A stretch of DNA of 34,495 nucleotides from Thermosinus carboxydivorans Nor1 (GCF_000169155.1 NZ_AAWL01000024.1:1-34495), one strand, 5' to 3'. Positions 22,398-32,042 are shown, numbered from the stretch's first letter. The notes: a model not told the origin generated them from the letters alone. Numbers and translations are program-made.

Positions 22398-22997
22398 ATG
22401 AAACTGCTTCTTCACCCGCTGCCGGTGCGCATCTTTCACTGGACGATGTTTGCCAGTGTCATTACGCTGCTCTTTACCGGGTTGTATCTTCATTATCCCT
22501 TTGACGTAGTGCGGTTGCCTGTCAGCATAATGCGCAAGGTGCATCTTGTTTTTGGCTTTATCCTTTCCGTTAACCTGCTGGGGCAGATATACTACTATGT
22601 TTATACCGGCAAGTACACGGAAGTGCTGGTCAGCCGCCATGACCTTCCCCACTTGCGCAGTTTTTTTCGCTACTATCTCTTTATTACCGAGCATCATCCC
22701 AATTTTGGACGGTATAACCCTGGACAAAAACTTCTGTTTACCGCCTGGGGCTTGGCGGTGCTGACTGGCGCCATTACCGGTATGGGACTGTTTGTTCCCG
22801 ACCACTCCCAGTGGCTACAGAAACTGCTCGGCGGTTTGCATGTTATGCGGCTCATCCAGTTCTTCATTGCTATGTTTTTTGTCGCGACCATTCCGTTGCA
22901 TTTGTACCTGGTCTTTACGGAAGAACCGGCCAAACTGCAAGCGATGTTTACCGGTTTTCTCAATAAGGAGCCAAAACTACCGCCACTACAGAAATAA
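22398..22997 (+). CDS. cytochrome b561-like membrane protein
   Basis: A 199-residue protein with four transmembrane helices, of the prokaryotic cytochrome b561 / hydrogenase- and formate-dehydrogenase-type b-subunit group. Candidate haem ligands are in RIFHWTMFASVITLLFTG, LYLHYPFDV, RKVHLVFG and, in the last helix, ATIPLHLYLVFTEEP. Members pass electrons between a membrane quinone pool and a partner oxidoreductase. No partner catalytic subunit is adjacent; the gene stands alone between repeat clusters C and D. ATG 22398 is chosen because gggagg lies 8 bases upstream, although the frame is open from 22332. Confidence 0.85.
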   Translation: MKLLLHPLPVRIFHWTMFASVITLLFTGLYLHYPFDVVRLPVSIMRKVHLVFGFILSVNLLGQIYYYVYTGKYTEVLVSRHDLPHLRSFFRYYLFITEHHPNFGRYNPGQKLLFTAWGLAVLTGAITGMGLFVPDHSQWLQKLLGGLHVMRLIQFFIAMFFVATIPLHLYLVFTEEPAKLQAMFTGFLNKEPKLPPLQK

Positions 22998-23250
22998 TCA
23001 TGCCATAAATTGGCACCACAAATAATGAAAACCCTTATTTAACCGCTGAGGACACGGAGACGCGATTTCATCGCGCAGGTTAAAATAAAATTCCCTCTGC
23101 GTTCTACCATAAAAAGTGACGAAACCGCAAAGGACGCAAAGAACGCGAAGGGCTACGCGCGCGACAGTTGTCGCGCTTGATTAGCTCGATTGCTTACTTT
23201 TCATGTTTTGTGGTGCCGCTTCATCGGCATAATTATCTCTGCGGTTCCTA
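22998..23250. repeat. mosaic palindromic repeat, cluster D
   Basis: Starts one base after the cytochrome gene's stop codon: hairpin module CATGCCATAAATTGGCACC with tail ACAAATAATGAAAA (22999-23031), then AACCGCTGAGGACACGGAGA with inner arms GCGAT / ATCGC (23041-23076). The second half is inverted relative to cluster C: ACCGCAAAGGACGCAAAGAA (from 23124) to GGGCTAC and GCGCGACAGTTGTCGCGC (23159-23176). It ends with an inverted hairpin module, TTTTCATGTTTTGTGGTGCC, whose palindrome TGCCGCTTCATCGGCA (23213-23228) has a changed base in both arms. From 23251 to 23383 I see nothing beyond a weak TACCA / TGGTA stem. Confidence 0.8.
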
Positions 23251-23383
23251 TATTCCCCATTTTGAAGTTGCCGGTTTTAAGGCTAGATAATTATACCATT
23301 ACCTTGGTACCACGAGTACTGGAATTTAAAAGCGTTCTACCACTTTCGACTTTCCGCTTGCTACTTTCCAAGGTAGTTAACTA

Positions 23384-24898
23384 TTACGGGTGAGCACCAA
23401 TGGCCAAATCGGCCGTCAGGTGCGGCTGGACATTAATATTGAGCTGTTCCTGCAATACTTGGCGGCCGGTGTCCATGCCCTGGGCGCCGAGCAGTACGAG
23501 CAAGTCGCCGTCATACAGGCGCTGGAGGGCGGACTGAATGGCAGTCTGTAGGTCGAGGTAAAAGGAAAAGGCGGCGCCGGTGCGGCTTAACTCGCCGAGA
23601 AAGGCTTGGCGCTCCTCGGCAGTTACGGTGTCGGCAGGTCCAACTTGATCGGCGCTAGCGGTGACAATGAGTTCAAATGGCAGAGCGGCCTGCCAGCGGG
23701 CCATGGTGATTGCATTGAGGGCATTGATGGCGGCGCCGCGCCCGCCGCGGATGGCATTGACAACCACCAGGCGGCGATAGCGGAAAGTAGTGATGGTGGC
23801 AAAGACGGCGTCAATGCTGCCTGGGTTAAGCGCCGTATCGTCAATGACGGTAAAGCCGCCGCAGCGGTAGATTTCCAGGCGGCGCTCCACCCCTTGAAAG
23901 GAACTGAAGGCAGCAGCGATCTCGTCCGGTGATATGCCATGCAGCAAGCCGGCTGCAGCGGCGAGCAGGGCATTTTCGACGTTATGCCGGCCCGCTAGGG
24001 GCAGGCTGACGGTGATTTGGCCGGCGGGGATGTTCTGACGGCCGGGGAGCGTGCTCCAGGTCAGCCGGAACTTGCTGCCATAGGCCGGGGTATGCAGTAT
24101 CTGGGCGGTTACGTCGGCAGGACCGGTGAGCGATACCGCTATGACTGGGCCGCCGGCCAGGGCGGCCATGCGCCGGCAATGATCGTCGTCTCGGTTGACG
24201 ACTAGGGGCGACGGTCCGAGCAGGGTGAGAAAGCGCTCTTTGGCCGCCAGATAGTCGGCAAAAGTGTGGTGAAAGTCCAGGTGGTCGGCGCAGATATTGG
24301 TCAAAATGCCGCAGGAAAAAGTAACATGGTCGACCCGGCTCATTTCTACGCCCTGGGCCGACACTTCCATGGCGGCATGGGTGACGCCGCTGTCGCGCAT
24401 CAGGGCCAGGTAACGCTGAAGGCTCGCCGCATCGGGGGTGGTGAGCCGGCTGGGGAAGGAGATTTTTCCCACATTGACGCGGACGGTGCCAATTAGGCCC
24501 GGGAGGTGGCCGGCGGTACGGAAAATATGTTCCAGCATAAGGGCGACGGTCGTTTTGCCGTTGCTGCCGGTGACGCCCACAAGGTTTAGGCTGCGGGAGG
24601 GGTGGTTGTAAAAGTGGGCGGCCAAGGCGGCCAACGCCTGGCGGGCGTCCGGCACAACGGCAACCGGAATGGCAAGGGGCGGCAGCCGGTCAGGCGCATC
24701 GGTGACCACCGCCTTCGCGCCATGGCGGACGGCTTCGGCGGCATAGGCGTTTCCGTCAGCGGCGCGTCCCCGGATGGCGACAAATACCCAGCCTGGTTTG
24801 ATTTCGCCCGAATGGCAGCTGATGCCGGCGGCGCCGTCGAGCAAACGGAGTATAGCGTCCACTCTTTCACCTTCTTTAGCACAAAATACCTCTATCAT
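23384..24898 (-). CDS. MurE-like Mur ligase with altered C-terminal domain
   Basis: A 504-residue Mur-ligase-fold protein. The N-terminal domain has the MurE-type uridine-site text IKPGWVFVAIRGRAADGNAYAAEAV. The central domain has the ATP loop GVTGSNGKTT, TTPDAASLQRYLALM, AAMEVSAQGVEMSRVDH, ILTNICADHLDFHHTFADYLAAKERF (including the Lys that is carbamylated in MurE) and the Asn-rich LAGRHNVENALLAAAA. The C-terminal domain departs from MurE: the usual YAHTPD region reads DDTALNPGSID, the GCGGDRD stretch is NAIRGGRGAA, the DNPR or equivalent amino-acid recognition motif is absent, and GKGHE is replaced by LGAQGMDTG. So it probably does not add diaminopimelate or lysine to UDP-MurNAc-dipeptide, and a true murE should exist elsewhere. 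It is a single gene, without the mur/mra cluster, divergent from the VanW gene. Confidence 0.85.
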   Translation of the reverse strand: MIEVFCAKEGERVDAILRLLDGAAGISCHSGEIKPGWVFVAIRGRAADGNAYAAEAVRHGAKAVVTDAPDRLPPLAIPVAVVPDARQALAALAAHFYNHPSRSLNLVGVTGSNGKTTVALMLEHIFRTAGHLPGLIGTVRVNVGKISFPSRLTTPDAASLQRYLALMRDSGVTHAAMEVSAQGVEMSRVDHVTFSCGILTNICADHLDFHHTFADYLAAKERFLTLLGPSPLVVNRDDDHCRRMAALAGGPVIAVSLTGPADVTAQILHTPAYGSKFRLTWSTLPGRQNIPAGQITVSLPLAGRHNVENALLAAAAGLLHGISPDEIAAAFSSFQGVERRLEIYRCGGFTVIDDTALNPGSIDAVFATITTFRYRRLVVVNAIRGGRGAAINALNAITMARWQAALPFELIVTASADQVGPADTVTAEERQAFLGELSRTGAAFSFYLDLQTAIQSALQRLYDGDLLVLLGAQGMDTGRQVLQEQLNINVQPHLTADLAIGAHP

Positions 24899-24998
24899 AG
24901 TATTAAGAAAGCGGCATGAAGGTGAGTAACGCGGCGTCGGCTGCGCAAAATATTAAGGCTGGTTTACCAGGATGCAAAAACAAGGGAGGAAATTCGGC

Positions 24999-25829
24999 GT
25001 GAAATTTTGGGAGAAAGCAGTGGCCATGGTCACCATTATTGCCTTGCCCGGCTGTGGTTGGCTGCAGTCGCCGGCACCCAAACATATATCGGATTTCGTG
25101 GCGCCGGGGGTGACCGTGGAAGGGATGGCGGTAGGCGGGCTGACCAGGGCGGAACTGGATAATGTGCTTAAGTCGCTGGCCCAGCAGCATTACCGGCCTC
25201 CTAAAGATGCCCGTTTTGACGATGAAACCGGCAAGGTTACGGACGGCGAACCGGGACGCCGGCTAGACATCACCGCTACCGCCGAGCGGGTGATGGCGGC
25301 GCTGCCGAATAGTAATATTACAGGAATATACCAGGATATTCAGCCGGCCATTAGTGCAGCCCAGCTTGAACAGGCCCGCCGTCTGGGCAGTTATACTACC
25401 GAAATCCTTGATGCCAGCCCCGGCCGTCTCCACAACATCCGGTTGACGGCCAAACTCATCAACAACGCCGTTGTTGAACCTGGCGCCGAGTTTTCCTTTA
25501 ATCGCCAAACCGGTGAACCAACTGCCGAACGGGGCTTTAAGGAAGCGCCGGTCATCGGCAGGGATGGGCAAATGGAACCCGGCCTGGGAGGTGGCATGTG
25601 CCAGGTTTCGTCCACTTTATACAACGCCGTGCTGGCCGTCGGCTGGCCGGTAACCGAGCGGCATCCCCACTCGCAGCCGGTGGCCTATGTGCCAAAAGGG
25701 CGTGATGCTACTACCTATACCGACAAGGATCTCCGCTTTGTCAACGCTACGCGGCAGAGGGTCGTTATCCGCGCCGTTGTGCACAGCAACCGACTTACCG
25801 TCGACCTGTGGGGATTATCCAAAGAATAG
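24999..25829 (+). CDS. VanW-family lipoprotein
   Basis: A 276-residue exported protein of the VanW/YoaR type. A signal peptide ends at the lipobox ALPGC, so it should be anchored in the cytoplasmic membrane. Residues about 30-125 resemble the peptidoglycan-binding-like domain found before VanW (VTVEGMAVGGLTRAELDNVL). The VanW domain follows (about 130-270) with NIRLTAKLINNAVVEPGAEFSFN, GRDGQMEPGLGGGMCQVSSTLYNAVL and ERHPHSQPVAYVPKGRDATTY. GTG 24999 is chosen over ATG 24972 because gggagga lies 8 bases before it. Function of VanW proteins is unknown; they occur with cell-wall and sporulation genes. It precedes a SpoIID-domain gene in the same direction. Confidence 0.9.
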   Translation: MKFWEKAVAMVTIIALPGCGWLQSPAPKHISDFVAPGVTVEGMAVGGLTRAELDNVLKSLAQQHYRPPKDARFDDETGKVTDGEPGRRLDITATAERVMAALPNSNITGIYQDIQPAISAAQLEQARRLGSYTTEILDASPGRLHNIRLTAKLINNAVVEPGAEFSFNRQTGEPTAERGFKEAPVIGRDGQMEPGLGGGMCQVSSTLYNAVLAVGWPVTERHPHSQPVAYVPKGRDATTYTDKDLRFVNATRQRVVIRAVVHSNRLTVDLWGLSKE

Positions 25830-25898
25830 CCCCTGATTGCCGTGGACAGGAATAAAAGAACCAAGCACCGTCCATACTAAGACCGGAGGTGGGAGTGA

Positions 25899-26921
25899 AT
25901 GCGCAATAACCGGTACTCAGTATTCGCAATAGTCGCAATCTTCGTCGTGATAGCCGTCGCGGGAGCATTTGCCCTACTGCGCCCTCCCGCCCAAAAGCCA
26001 GCACCGCTGCCAACGCCTCCGCCGGCGCCAGCGCAGCCGGCGCCGCCACCGCCACAGCCCATTCCCGGCATGCCGCCATTTGATGCGGACAAGTACAAGG
26101 CCGAACCGACCGTGGCGGTGTGGATGGCGGATAAAGGCCAGGTGGAACATATGCCGCTGGAAAAATATCTGGAAGGGGTTATCGCCCAGGAAATGGAGCC
26201 TGACTGGCCGCTGGAGGCCCTCAAGGCCCAGGCGATCGCTTCCCGGACGCTGACAATCAGCGCGATTGAAGCGGGAACCATCCGCCGGCTCCATAACGCC
26301 GATGTCAGCACATCCAAGGACGAACTTCAGGCCTACGCGCCGCAAAAGGTCAACGCTGCGGTGCGCGACGCCGTCGAGGCTACGCGGGGACAGGTGCTAT
26401 TGTATGCCGGCAGCCTAATTTATGCGATTTACCATTCCAGCAACGGTCAAATTAACGCGACCAAGGAAGAGAGTTTTCCCAAAGAAATACCCCAGCCCAC
26501 GCCTTACTTTCAGCCGGTAACCGACGATAGTTTCCGTTATACGCCAGCTAACATCCAGGCCTGGGAGGTCAAAATTCCCGCCGGTGAAGTGGCCGCCGCC
26601 GTGGGCTACAGCGGCAACCCCGGCGATATCACCATTCTGGAGAAAGGACCGTCGGGCCGCATCCTTTTTATCGGCGCCGGTGACAAGAAAGTGTACGGCG
26701 CCGAATTCCGCAAGGCGGTGGGTTATGACCGGCTTAAGTCCACCCTTATCACAGAGATGACCTTTGACGGCAGTCATTTTATCTTTAAGGGCAAAGGCTG
26801 GGGCAACGGTGTCGGCCTCTGTCAATGGGGAGCCTATACTTTTGCTAAGGACGGACGCAGCGCCGAGGAAATTCTCAAACACTACTACGTCGGCGCTGAA
26901 ATCCGCAAACTTTGGGACTAA
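25899..26921 (+). CDS. SpoIID/LytB-domain protein
   Basis: A 340-residue membrane-anchored protein: an N-terminal helix (about residues 8-29), a Pro-rich linker (about 29-60, many PPPAP-like repeats), then a SpoIID/LytB domain. The domain shows MPLEKYLEGVIAQEMEPDWPLEALKAQAIASRTL, YHSSNGQ where SpoIID has the YFHST.GG-type catalytic region, and the C-terminal GKGWGNGVGLCQWGAYTFAKDG close to SpoIID's GRGWGHGVGMSQWGA. SpoIID is a lytic transglycosylase acting on denuded glycan in engulfment; this paralog, with a Pro-rich spacer, could act in vegetative or spore wall turnover. The GHG to GNG and MSQ to LCQ changes are worth noting. Ribosome-binding site ggaggtgg precedes ATG 25899. Confidence 0.9.
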   Translation: MRNNRYSVFAIVAIFVVIAVAGAFALLRPPAQKPAPLPTPPPAPAQPAPPPPQPIPGMPPFDADKYKAEPTVAVWMADKGQVEHMPLEKYLEGVIAQEMEPDWPLEALKAQAIASRTLTISAIEAGTIRRLHNADVSTSKDELQAYAPQKVNAAVRDAVEATRGQVLLYAGSLIYAIYHSSNGQINATKEESFPKEIPQPTPYFQPVTDDSFRYTPANIQAWEVKIPAGEVAAAVGYSGNPGDITILEKGPSGRILFIGAGDKKVYGAEFRKAVGYDRLKSTLITEMTFDGSHFIFKGKGWGNGVGLCQWGAYTFAKDGRSAEEILKHYYVGAEIRKLWD

Positions 26922-26944
26922 ACGGTAAACGCCAGGAGGCTCGC

Positions 26945-27448
26945 ATGCCCGACCACGAGTGGTTTGGGCGATACCCGCCCAGCCAGTATCTGTATGTCGC
27001 CAAGGCTAATCCCGTAGTGGACCGTCTTACCGAAATCATCAACAAAAACCGGCAAGAGCTGGCGGCAATTCGCAATACCCCCTTTCGCAAAAGCATTGAA
27101 GCGGAAAAAATTATTGCTGCTGATATGCAAGCGCTAGGGTTCCTTCATTCGGTGACCAACCGCCAATATGCACCGCTGTTTAAAAAAGGCCTCAATTTTG
27201 AAGTGGACTTTTATCATCCCGGTTGGCAGATTGCCGTTGAAGTGGAAAAAGGCGAAATCAACAATGTTTGGAAGAATATTTGCAAATTTGCCGAATCCAG
27301 TGTTATCCGCCATGGCGTGCTGCTGGTGCCGGTCGTGCGGCAAGGCCAGCAGGCAAGCAGTGAATTTTACCAAAATACGGTTAAGCGGCTTTGTCATATC
27401 GAACGTATTTACACTTTAATGGAAAGTCTGCTAATCATCGGTTATTGA
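26945..27448 (+). CDS. PD-(D/E)XK nuclease-like protein
   Basis: A 167-residue protein with a helical N-terminal half (KSIEAEKIIAADMQALGF) and a core that reads FEVDFYHPGWQIAVEVEKGE followed by NNVWKNICKFAES and HGVLLVPVVR. The spacing Asp - about ten residues - Glu-x-Glu-Lys followed by helix and a hydrophobic strand matches a PD-(D/E)XK active site as in many restriction endonucleases and related DNA-processing enzymes. ATG 26945 is chosen because aggagg ends 7 bases earlier; the frame is open from 26912. It begins 23 bases after the SpoIID-type gene, so they may share a transcript, but no methyltransferase or other restriction partner is near. Function unknown. Confidence 0.65.
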   Translation: MPDHEWFGRYPPSQYLYVAKANPVVDRLTEIINKNRQELAAIRNTPFRKSIEAEKIIAADMQALGFLHSVTNRQYAPLFKKGLNFEVDFYHPGWQIAVEVEKGEINNVWKNICKFAESSVIRHGVLLVPVVRQGQQASSEFYQNTVKRLCHIERIYTLMESLLIIGY

Positions 27449-27487
27449 TCGCAATATTTTCACCCTAGCTGCATATATTAATAGCGG

Positions 27488-27580
27488 AGAGGCAGCCTCT
27501 ATAGTGGCGCCTCATCCGGCAAGGCGCCGCAAGGTCTGGTACGCACGGGCCGTCGCGGCGCTCCGTTATACTTATGACTT
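27488..27580 (+). other. hairpin-rich intergenic segment
   Basis: In the 348-base gap after the nuclease-like gene, AGAGG-CAG-CCTCT (about 27488-27500) and GGCGCCT / AGGCGCC (27506-27512 with 27522-27528, 9-base loop) stand next to a GC-rich stretch up to 27575. A terminator follows at 27589. It could be a small RNA or a long 3' untranslated region. I find no known RNA family and no clear promoter in front. Confidence 0.3.
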
Positions 27581-27588
27581 TTTATGCA

Positions 27589-27621
27589 ATACCCGCTAAT
27601 AATGGTCGGCGGGTATTTTTC
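27589..27621 (+). terminator. intrinsic terminator
   Basis: ATACCCGC (27589-27596) pairs with GCGGGTAT (27609-27616) and is followed by TTTTTC. It is 141 bases after the nuclease-like gene. Between it and ATG 27797 a TAATAT-like -10 (about 27700) may start the next operon. Confidence 0.8.
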
Positions 27622-27796
27622 TTTGCAAAGATAGTTTAGCCGGTAAAGCGGGGGTAAAGCCGGTGACAGTGCTCTGGAATTTAGCGATCATTTATGGTAA
27701 TATATAGGTAATTTGTGTACAACCTCCGGTTAGTTTGGCTACCGCCGGCAAACACTAGTTACACCGGTGGTCAGGCATCAAGGAGGAGCGGGTGGT

Positions 27797-28234
27797 ATGA
27801 AACAAGTAGTCGTGACCGTCGTTGGCACCCAGCGCGACGCGGACGGGGAAGAAAACCGGATTGAATTAGTGACGGTAGGCAAGTATTATACCAAGAATAA
27901 CATCCATTATATTACTTACCAGGAGAGTACTGTCTCCGGGATGGAGGGAACGACTACCCTTATTAAACTCTATCCCTCCCATGCCGCTGTTGTCCGTATG
28001 GGCCATATTGAACAGAAACAGGAATTCCGCGAAGGTCAGCGCAGCCGCAGCACCTATGTCACGCCCTTCGGGGCGATGCGCATGAGTGTATATACCAGCC
28101 GCTTGGCTGTTGATATTGCCGGTACAACCGTCAATATCGAAATCGAATATGATTTGGAAATTGAGGGACAGTGGCAGAGCGCCAACAAGCTGTCCGTAAA
28201 AATACGGGAGGATGAAAGGCAAAATGGATATTAA
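27797..28234 (+). CDS. DUF1934 protein (YwiB-like)
   Basis: A 145-residue beta-barrel-like protein of the DUF1934 family, to which B. subtilis YwiB belongs. Typical segments are VVVTVVGTQRD, GKYYTKNNIHYITYQES, TTLIKLYPSHAAVVRMG and YVTPFGAMRMSVYTSRL, with alternating hydrophobic strands consistent with a small calycin-like barrel. ATG 27797 is preceded by aaggagg at a slightly long distance; GTG 27792 is not in frame. It overlaps the argS start by about 11 bases, the same order (ywiB-argS) as in Bacillus. Function unknown; the overlap suggests co-translation with argS. Confidence 0.88.
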   Translation: MKQVVVTVVGTQRDADGEENRIELVTVGKYYTKNNIHYITYQESTVSGMEGTTTLIKLYPSHAAVVRMGHIEQKQEFREGQRSRSTYVTPFGAMRMSVYTSRLAVDIAGTTVNIEIEYDLEIEGQWQSANKLSVKIREDERQNGY

Positions 28235-29894
28235 ACAGCTGCTAACGGAAACGATAGCCAAAGCCGCACGCGAGGCTATGGCCGCGGGCGCTTTCCGGGC
28301 CGACGAATTGCCGCCGGTTATGCTGGAGGTGCCGCCCCAAAAGGAGTTTGGCGACTATGCCACCAACTTTGCCATGCAGGCGGCGCGGGCGGCGAAGACC
28401 AATCCACGCGTTATTGCACAGGCCATTGTCGACCGCATCCAGGCGCCGTGGCTCGAGAAGGCGGTCATTGCCGGGCCGGGGTTTATTAATTTTTATCTCA
28501 AGCCAGGATGGCTGTACGATCTGCTTCAGCGCATCCTTGCGGCCGGCGAAAACTATGGCAATACTGACTATGGGCGCGGCCGGCGCGTCCAGGTAGAATT
28601 TGTCAGTGCCAATCCGACCGGGCCGTTGCATGTGGGGCATGGCCGCGGCGCCGCCGTGGGCAGTGCGCTTGTCAACCTGCTGCGGGCTGCTGGCTATGAT
28701 GTTGAGGCCGAGTTTTATATTAATGATGCCGGCAGTCAGATTGACCATCTGGCGGCCTCGGTCAATGCCCGTTACCTGGAGCTTTTGGGTCAGCCGGTAG
28801 AGTTCCCGGAAGACGGTTATCGCGGCCGCGATATCATTGACACCGCCCAGCGGATTATTGACCGCGAAGGGGCGCGCTATCTGCTAGTTTCCCCGGCCGA
28901 GCGGCTGGCCGTTTTCAAAGAACTGGCCCTGTCGGAAAAACTGGCCGCCTTGCGCGAAGACCTCGAAGCTTTTGGCGTTACCTTTGACGTTTGGTTCAGC
29001 GAACGCACCCTGCATCAGACAGGGGCCATTGCCGCTACCTGTGAACTGCTGAAAAAAAGCGGCGACATCTATGAACAGGACGGCGCCTTGTGGCTCCGCT
29101 CCACCGCTTACGGTGATGATAAAGACCGGGTGGTCATCCGCGATAACGGCGTGCCGACTTACCTGGCGGCCGATATCGCCTACCACCGCAACAAGTTCGA
29201 GCGCGGCTTCGATACCGTCATCAACATTTGGGGGGCTGACCACCACGGCTATATTGCGCGGGTCAAGGCCGCCATCGCCGCGCTGGGGTACGACCCGGCG
29301 CGCCTGGAAGTGCTGATTTTACAGATGGTCAGCCTGTACCAAAACGGTGAGCTGGTCAAAATGTCCAAGCGCACTGGCCAAGGCGTCACGCTGGCCGAGC
29401 TTATTGAAGAAGTAGGCCGTGACGCGGCGCGGTTCTTCTTTATTATGCGCTCCGCCGACAGCCAGCTTGATTTCGATCTTGATTTGGCCAAGTCACGCAC
29501 CAATGAAAATCCCGTCTACTATATCCAATATGCCCATGCCCGTATTGCTAGCATATTCCGGCAGGCGGAGGAGGCCGGCATTGCCGTCCGCCCTGAGGAG
29601 TGGACGGAAGATAAGCTCGCCTGCCTTACGGCGGAAACAGAAATCGACCTTATTAAAAAACTGGGCGAATATCCGGATGAAATTACGGCCGCAGCCCGGG
29701 AACGGGCGCCGCACCGCATTGCCCGCTATGTTCATGATTTAGCCGGCTTGTTCCATGCCTTCTATAACCAGTGCCGCATTATTGGTGTTGAGCCGGCCTT
29801 GCAAAATGCCCGGCTTGGCCTGGTAACGGCGGTGCAGCGCGTCCTGCGCCACGCGCTTAGTATTCTGGGCGTTACGGCGCCGGAAAAAATGTAA
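28224..29894 (+). CDS. argS: arginyl-tRNA synthetase
   Basis: A 556-residue class I synthetase charging tRNA-Arg. Domain order: the N-terminal Add-1 domain (about 1-110, tRNA D-loop contact), the catalytic Rossmann domain with HIGH motif as HVGH in SANPTGPLHVGHGRGAAVGS, the adenylate region IWGADHHGYIARVKAAI, the KMSKS-like KMSKRTGQG, and the C-terminal anticodon-binding helical domain (DALR type, ending HALSILGVTAPEKM). ATG 28224 (MDIKQLL) is preferred over 28212 as the family usually starts there. It overlaps the DUF1934 gene, and rpoE and pyrG follow, the conserved Firmicute order. Confidence 0.97.
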   Translation: MDIKQLLTETIAKAAREAMAAGAFRADELPPVMLEVPPQKEFGDYATNFAMQAARAAKTNPRVIAQAIVDRIQAPWLEKAVIAGPGFINFYLKPGWLYDLLQRILAAGENYGNTDYGRGRRVQVEFVSANPTGPLHVGHGRGAAVGSALVNLLRAAGYDVEAEFYINDAGSQIDHLAASVNARYLELLGQPVEFPEDGYRGRDIIDTAQRIIDREGARYLLVSPAERLAVFKELALSEKLAALREDLEAFGVTFDVWFSERTLHQTGAIAATCELLKKSGDIYEQDGALWLRSTAYGDDKDRVVIRDNGVPTYLAADIAYHRNKFERGFDTVINIWGADHHGYIARVKAAIAALGYDPARLEVLILQMVSLYQNGELVKMSKRTGQGVTLAELIEEVGRDAARFFFIMRSADSQLDFDLDLAKSRTNENPVYYIQYAHARIASIFRQAEEAGIAVRPEEWTEDKLACLTAETEIDLIKKLGEYPDEITAAARERAPHRIARYVHDLAGLFHAFYNQCRIIGVEPALQNARLGLVTAVQRVLRHALSILGVTAPEKM

Positions 29895-29967
29895 AAAGAG
29901 GAATTTCCTGCCGGACGGTGAATATACACACCCTAATGACCAATGACCAGTGCAGGAGGGAAAGACA

Positions 29968-30333
29968 ATGGTGCATTCGGAAAACCAGCTGTCGGAAGTA
30001 GAAATAGCTTATAGCATCCTGCGCCAGGTAGGAAGCGCTATGTATTTTCGCGATTTGATCACCGAGGTGCTCAAGATAAAGGGCCGGAAAACGCAGTCCC
30101 CCGCCCAGGCGCTGGCCGAAGTGCATACCCAGATTAATATGGACAGCCGCTTTGTTCATATGGGCAAAGGCATGTGGGGACTGGCCGAATGGATGCCGCA
30201 GCGCGGCGGCAGCTACCAGGCGGAGGAGACGGCGGCGACTGTTTCCGACGCTAGCTTACGGCGGCAACAACTGCTCGCTGAAATCCAGCAAGATTATACG
30301 GATCCCATGGTTGAGCCGGCCGATAACGAATAA
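29968..30333 (+). CDS. rpoE: RNA polymerase delta subunit (short form)
   Basis: A 121-residue delta subunit. Residues about 8-85 form the HARE-HTH domain: EIAYSILRQVGSAMYFRDLITEVLKIKG, then QALAEVHTQINMDSRFVHMGKGMWGLAEW. Delta helps RNA polymerase release nucleic acids and recycle in Firmicutes. In Bacillus it has a long, almost purely acidic tail; here only about 35 residues follow the domain, with moderate acidity, so the tail function is reduced or missing. ATG 29968 is chosen because gcaggaggg lies 9 bases upstream. Its position directly before pyrG is the conserved one. Confidence 0.88.
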   Translation: MVHSENQLSEVEIAYSILRQVGSAMYFRDLITEVLKIKGRKTQSPAQALAEVHTQINMDSRFVHMGKGMWGLAEWMPQRGGSYQAEETAATVSDASLRRQQLLAEIQQDYTDPMVEPADNE

Positions 30334-30338
30334 CTTGC

Positions 30339-30366
30339 TTGACAACATACAAAAATAAGGTATACA
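30339..30366 (+). promoter_or_regulatory. consensus promoter of pyrG
   Basis: TTGACA (30339-30344), a 16-base spacer and TATACA (30361-30366). The predicted start falls at or next to the G run at 30374-30376, eight bases past the -10 box. Confidence 0.85.
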
Positions 30367-30373
30367 ATTTTTA

Positions 30374-32042
<1,669 letters not shown>

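Noticed and set aside
22398-22997. Idea that the cytochrome gene is part of a hydrogenase or formate dehydrogenase operon
   Set aside because: No catalytic or iron-sulfur subunit gene lies within several kilobases on either side; the gene is isolated by repeats.
23190-23393. 67-codon open frame after the cytochrome gene
   Set aside because: It begins inside repeat cluster D, has no ribosome-binding site and codes for a hydrophobic string typical of AT-rich non-coding DNA.
27573-27638. Short frame beginning ATGACTTTTTATGC
   Set aside because: No ribosome-binding site, and it runs through the intrinsic terminator at 27589-27621.
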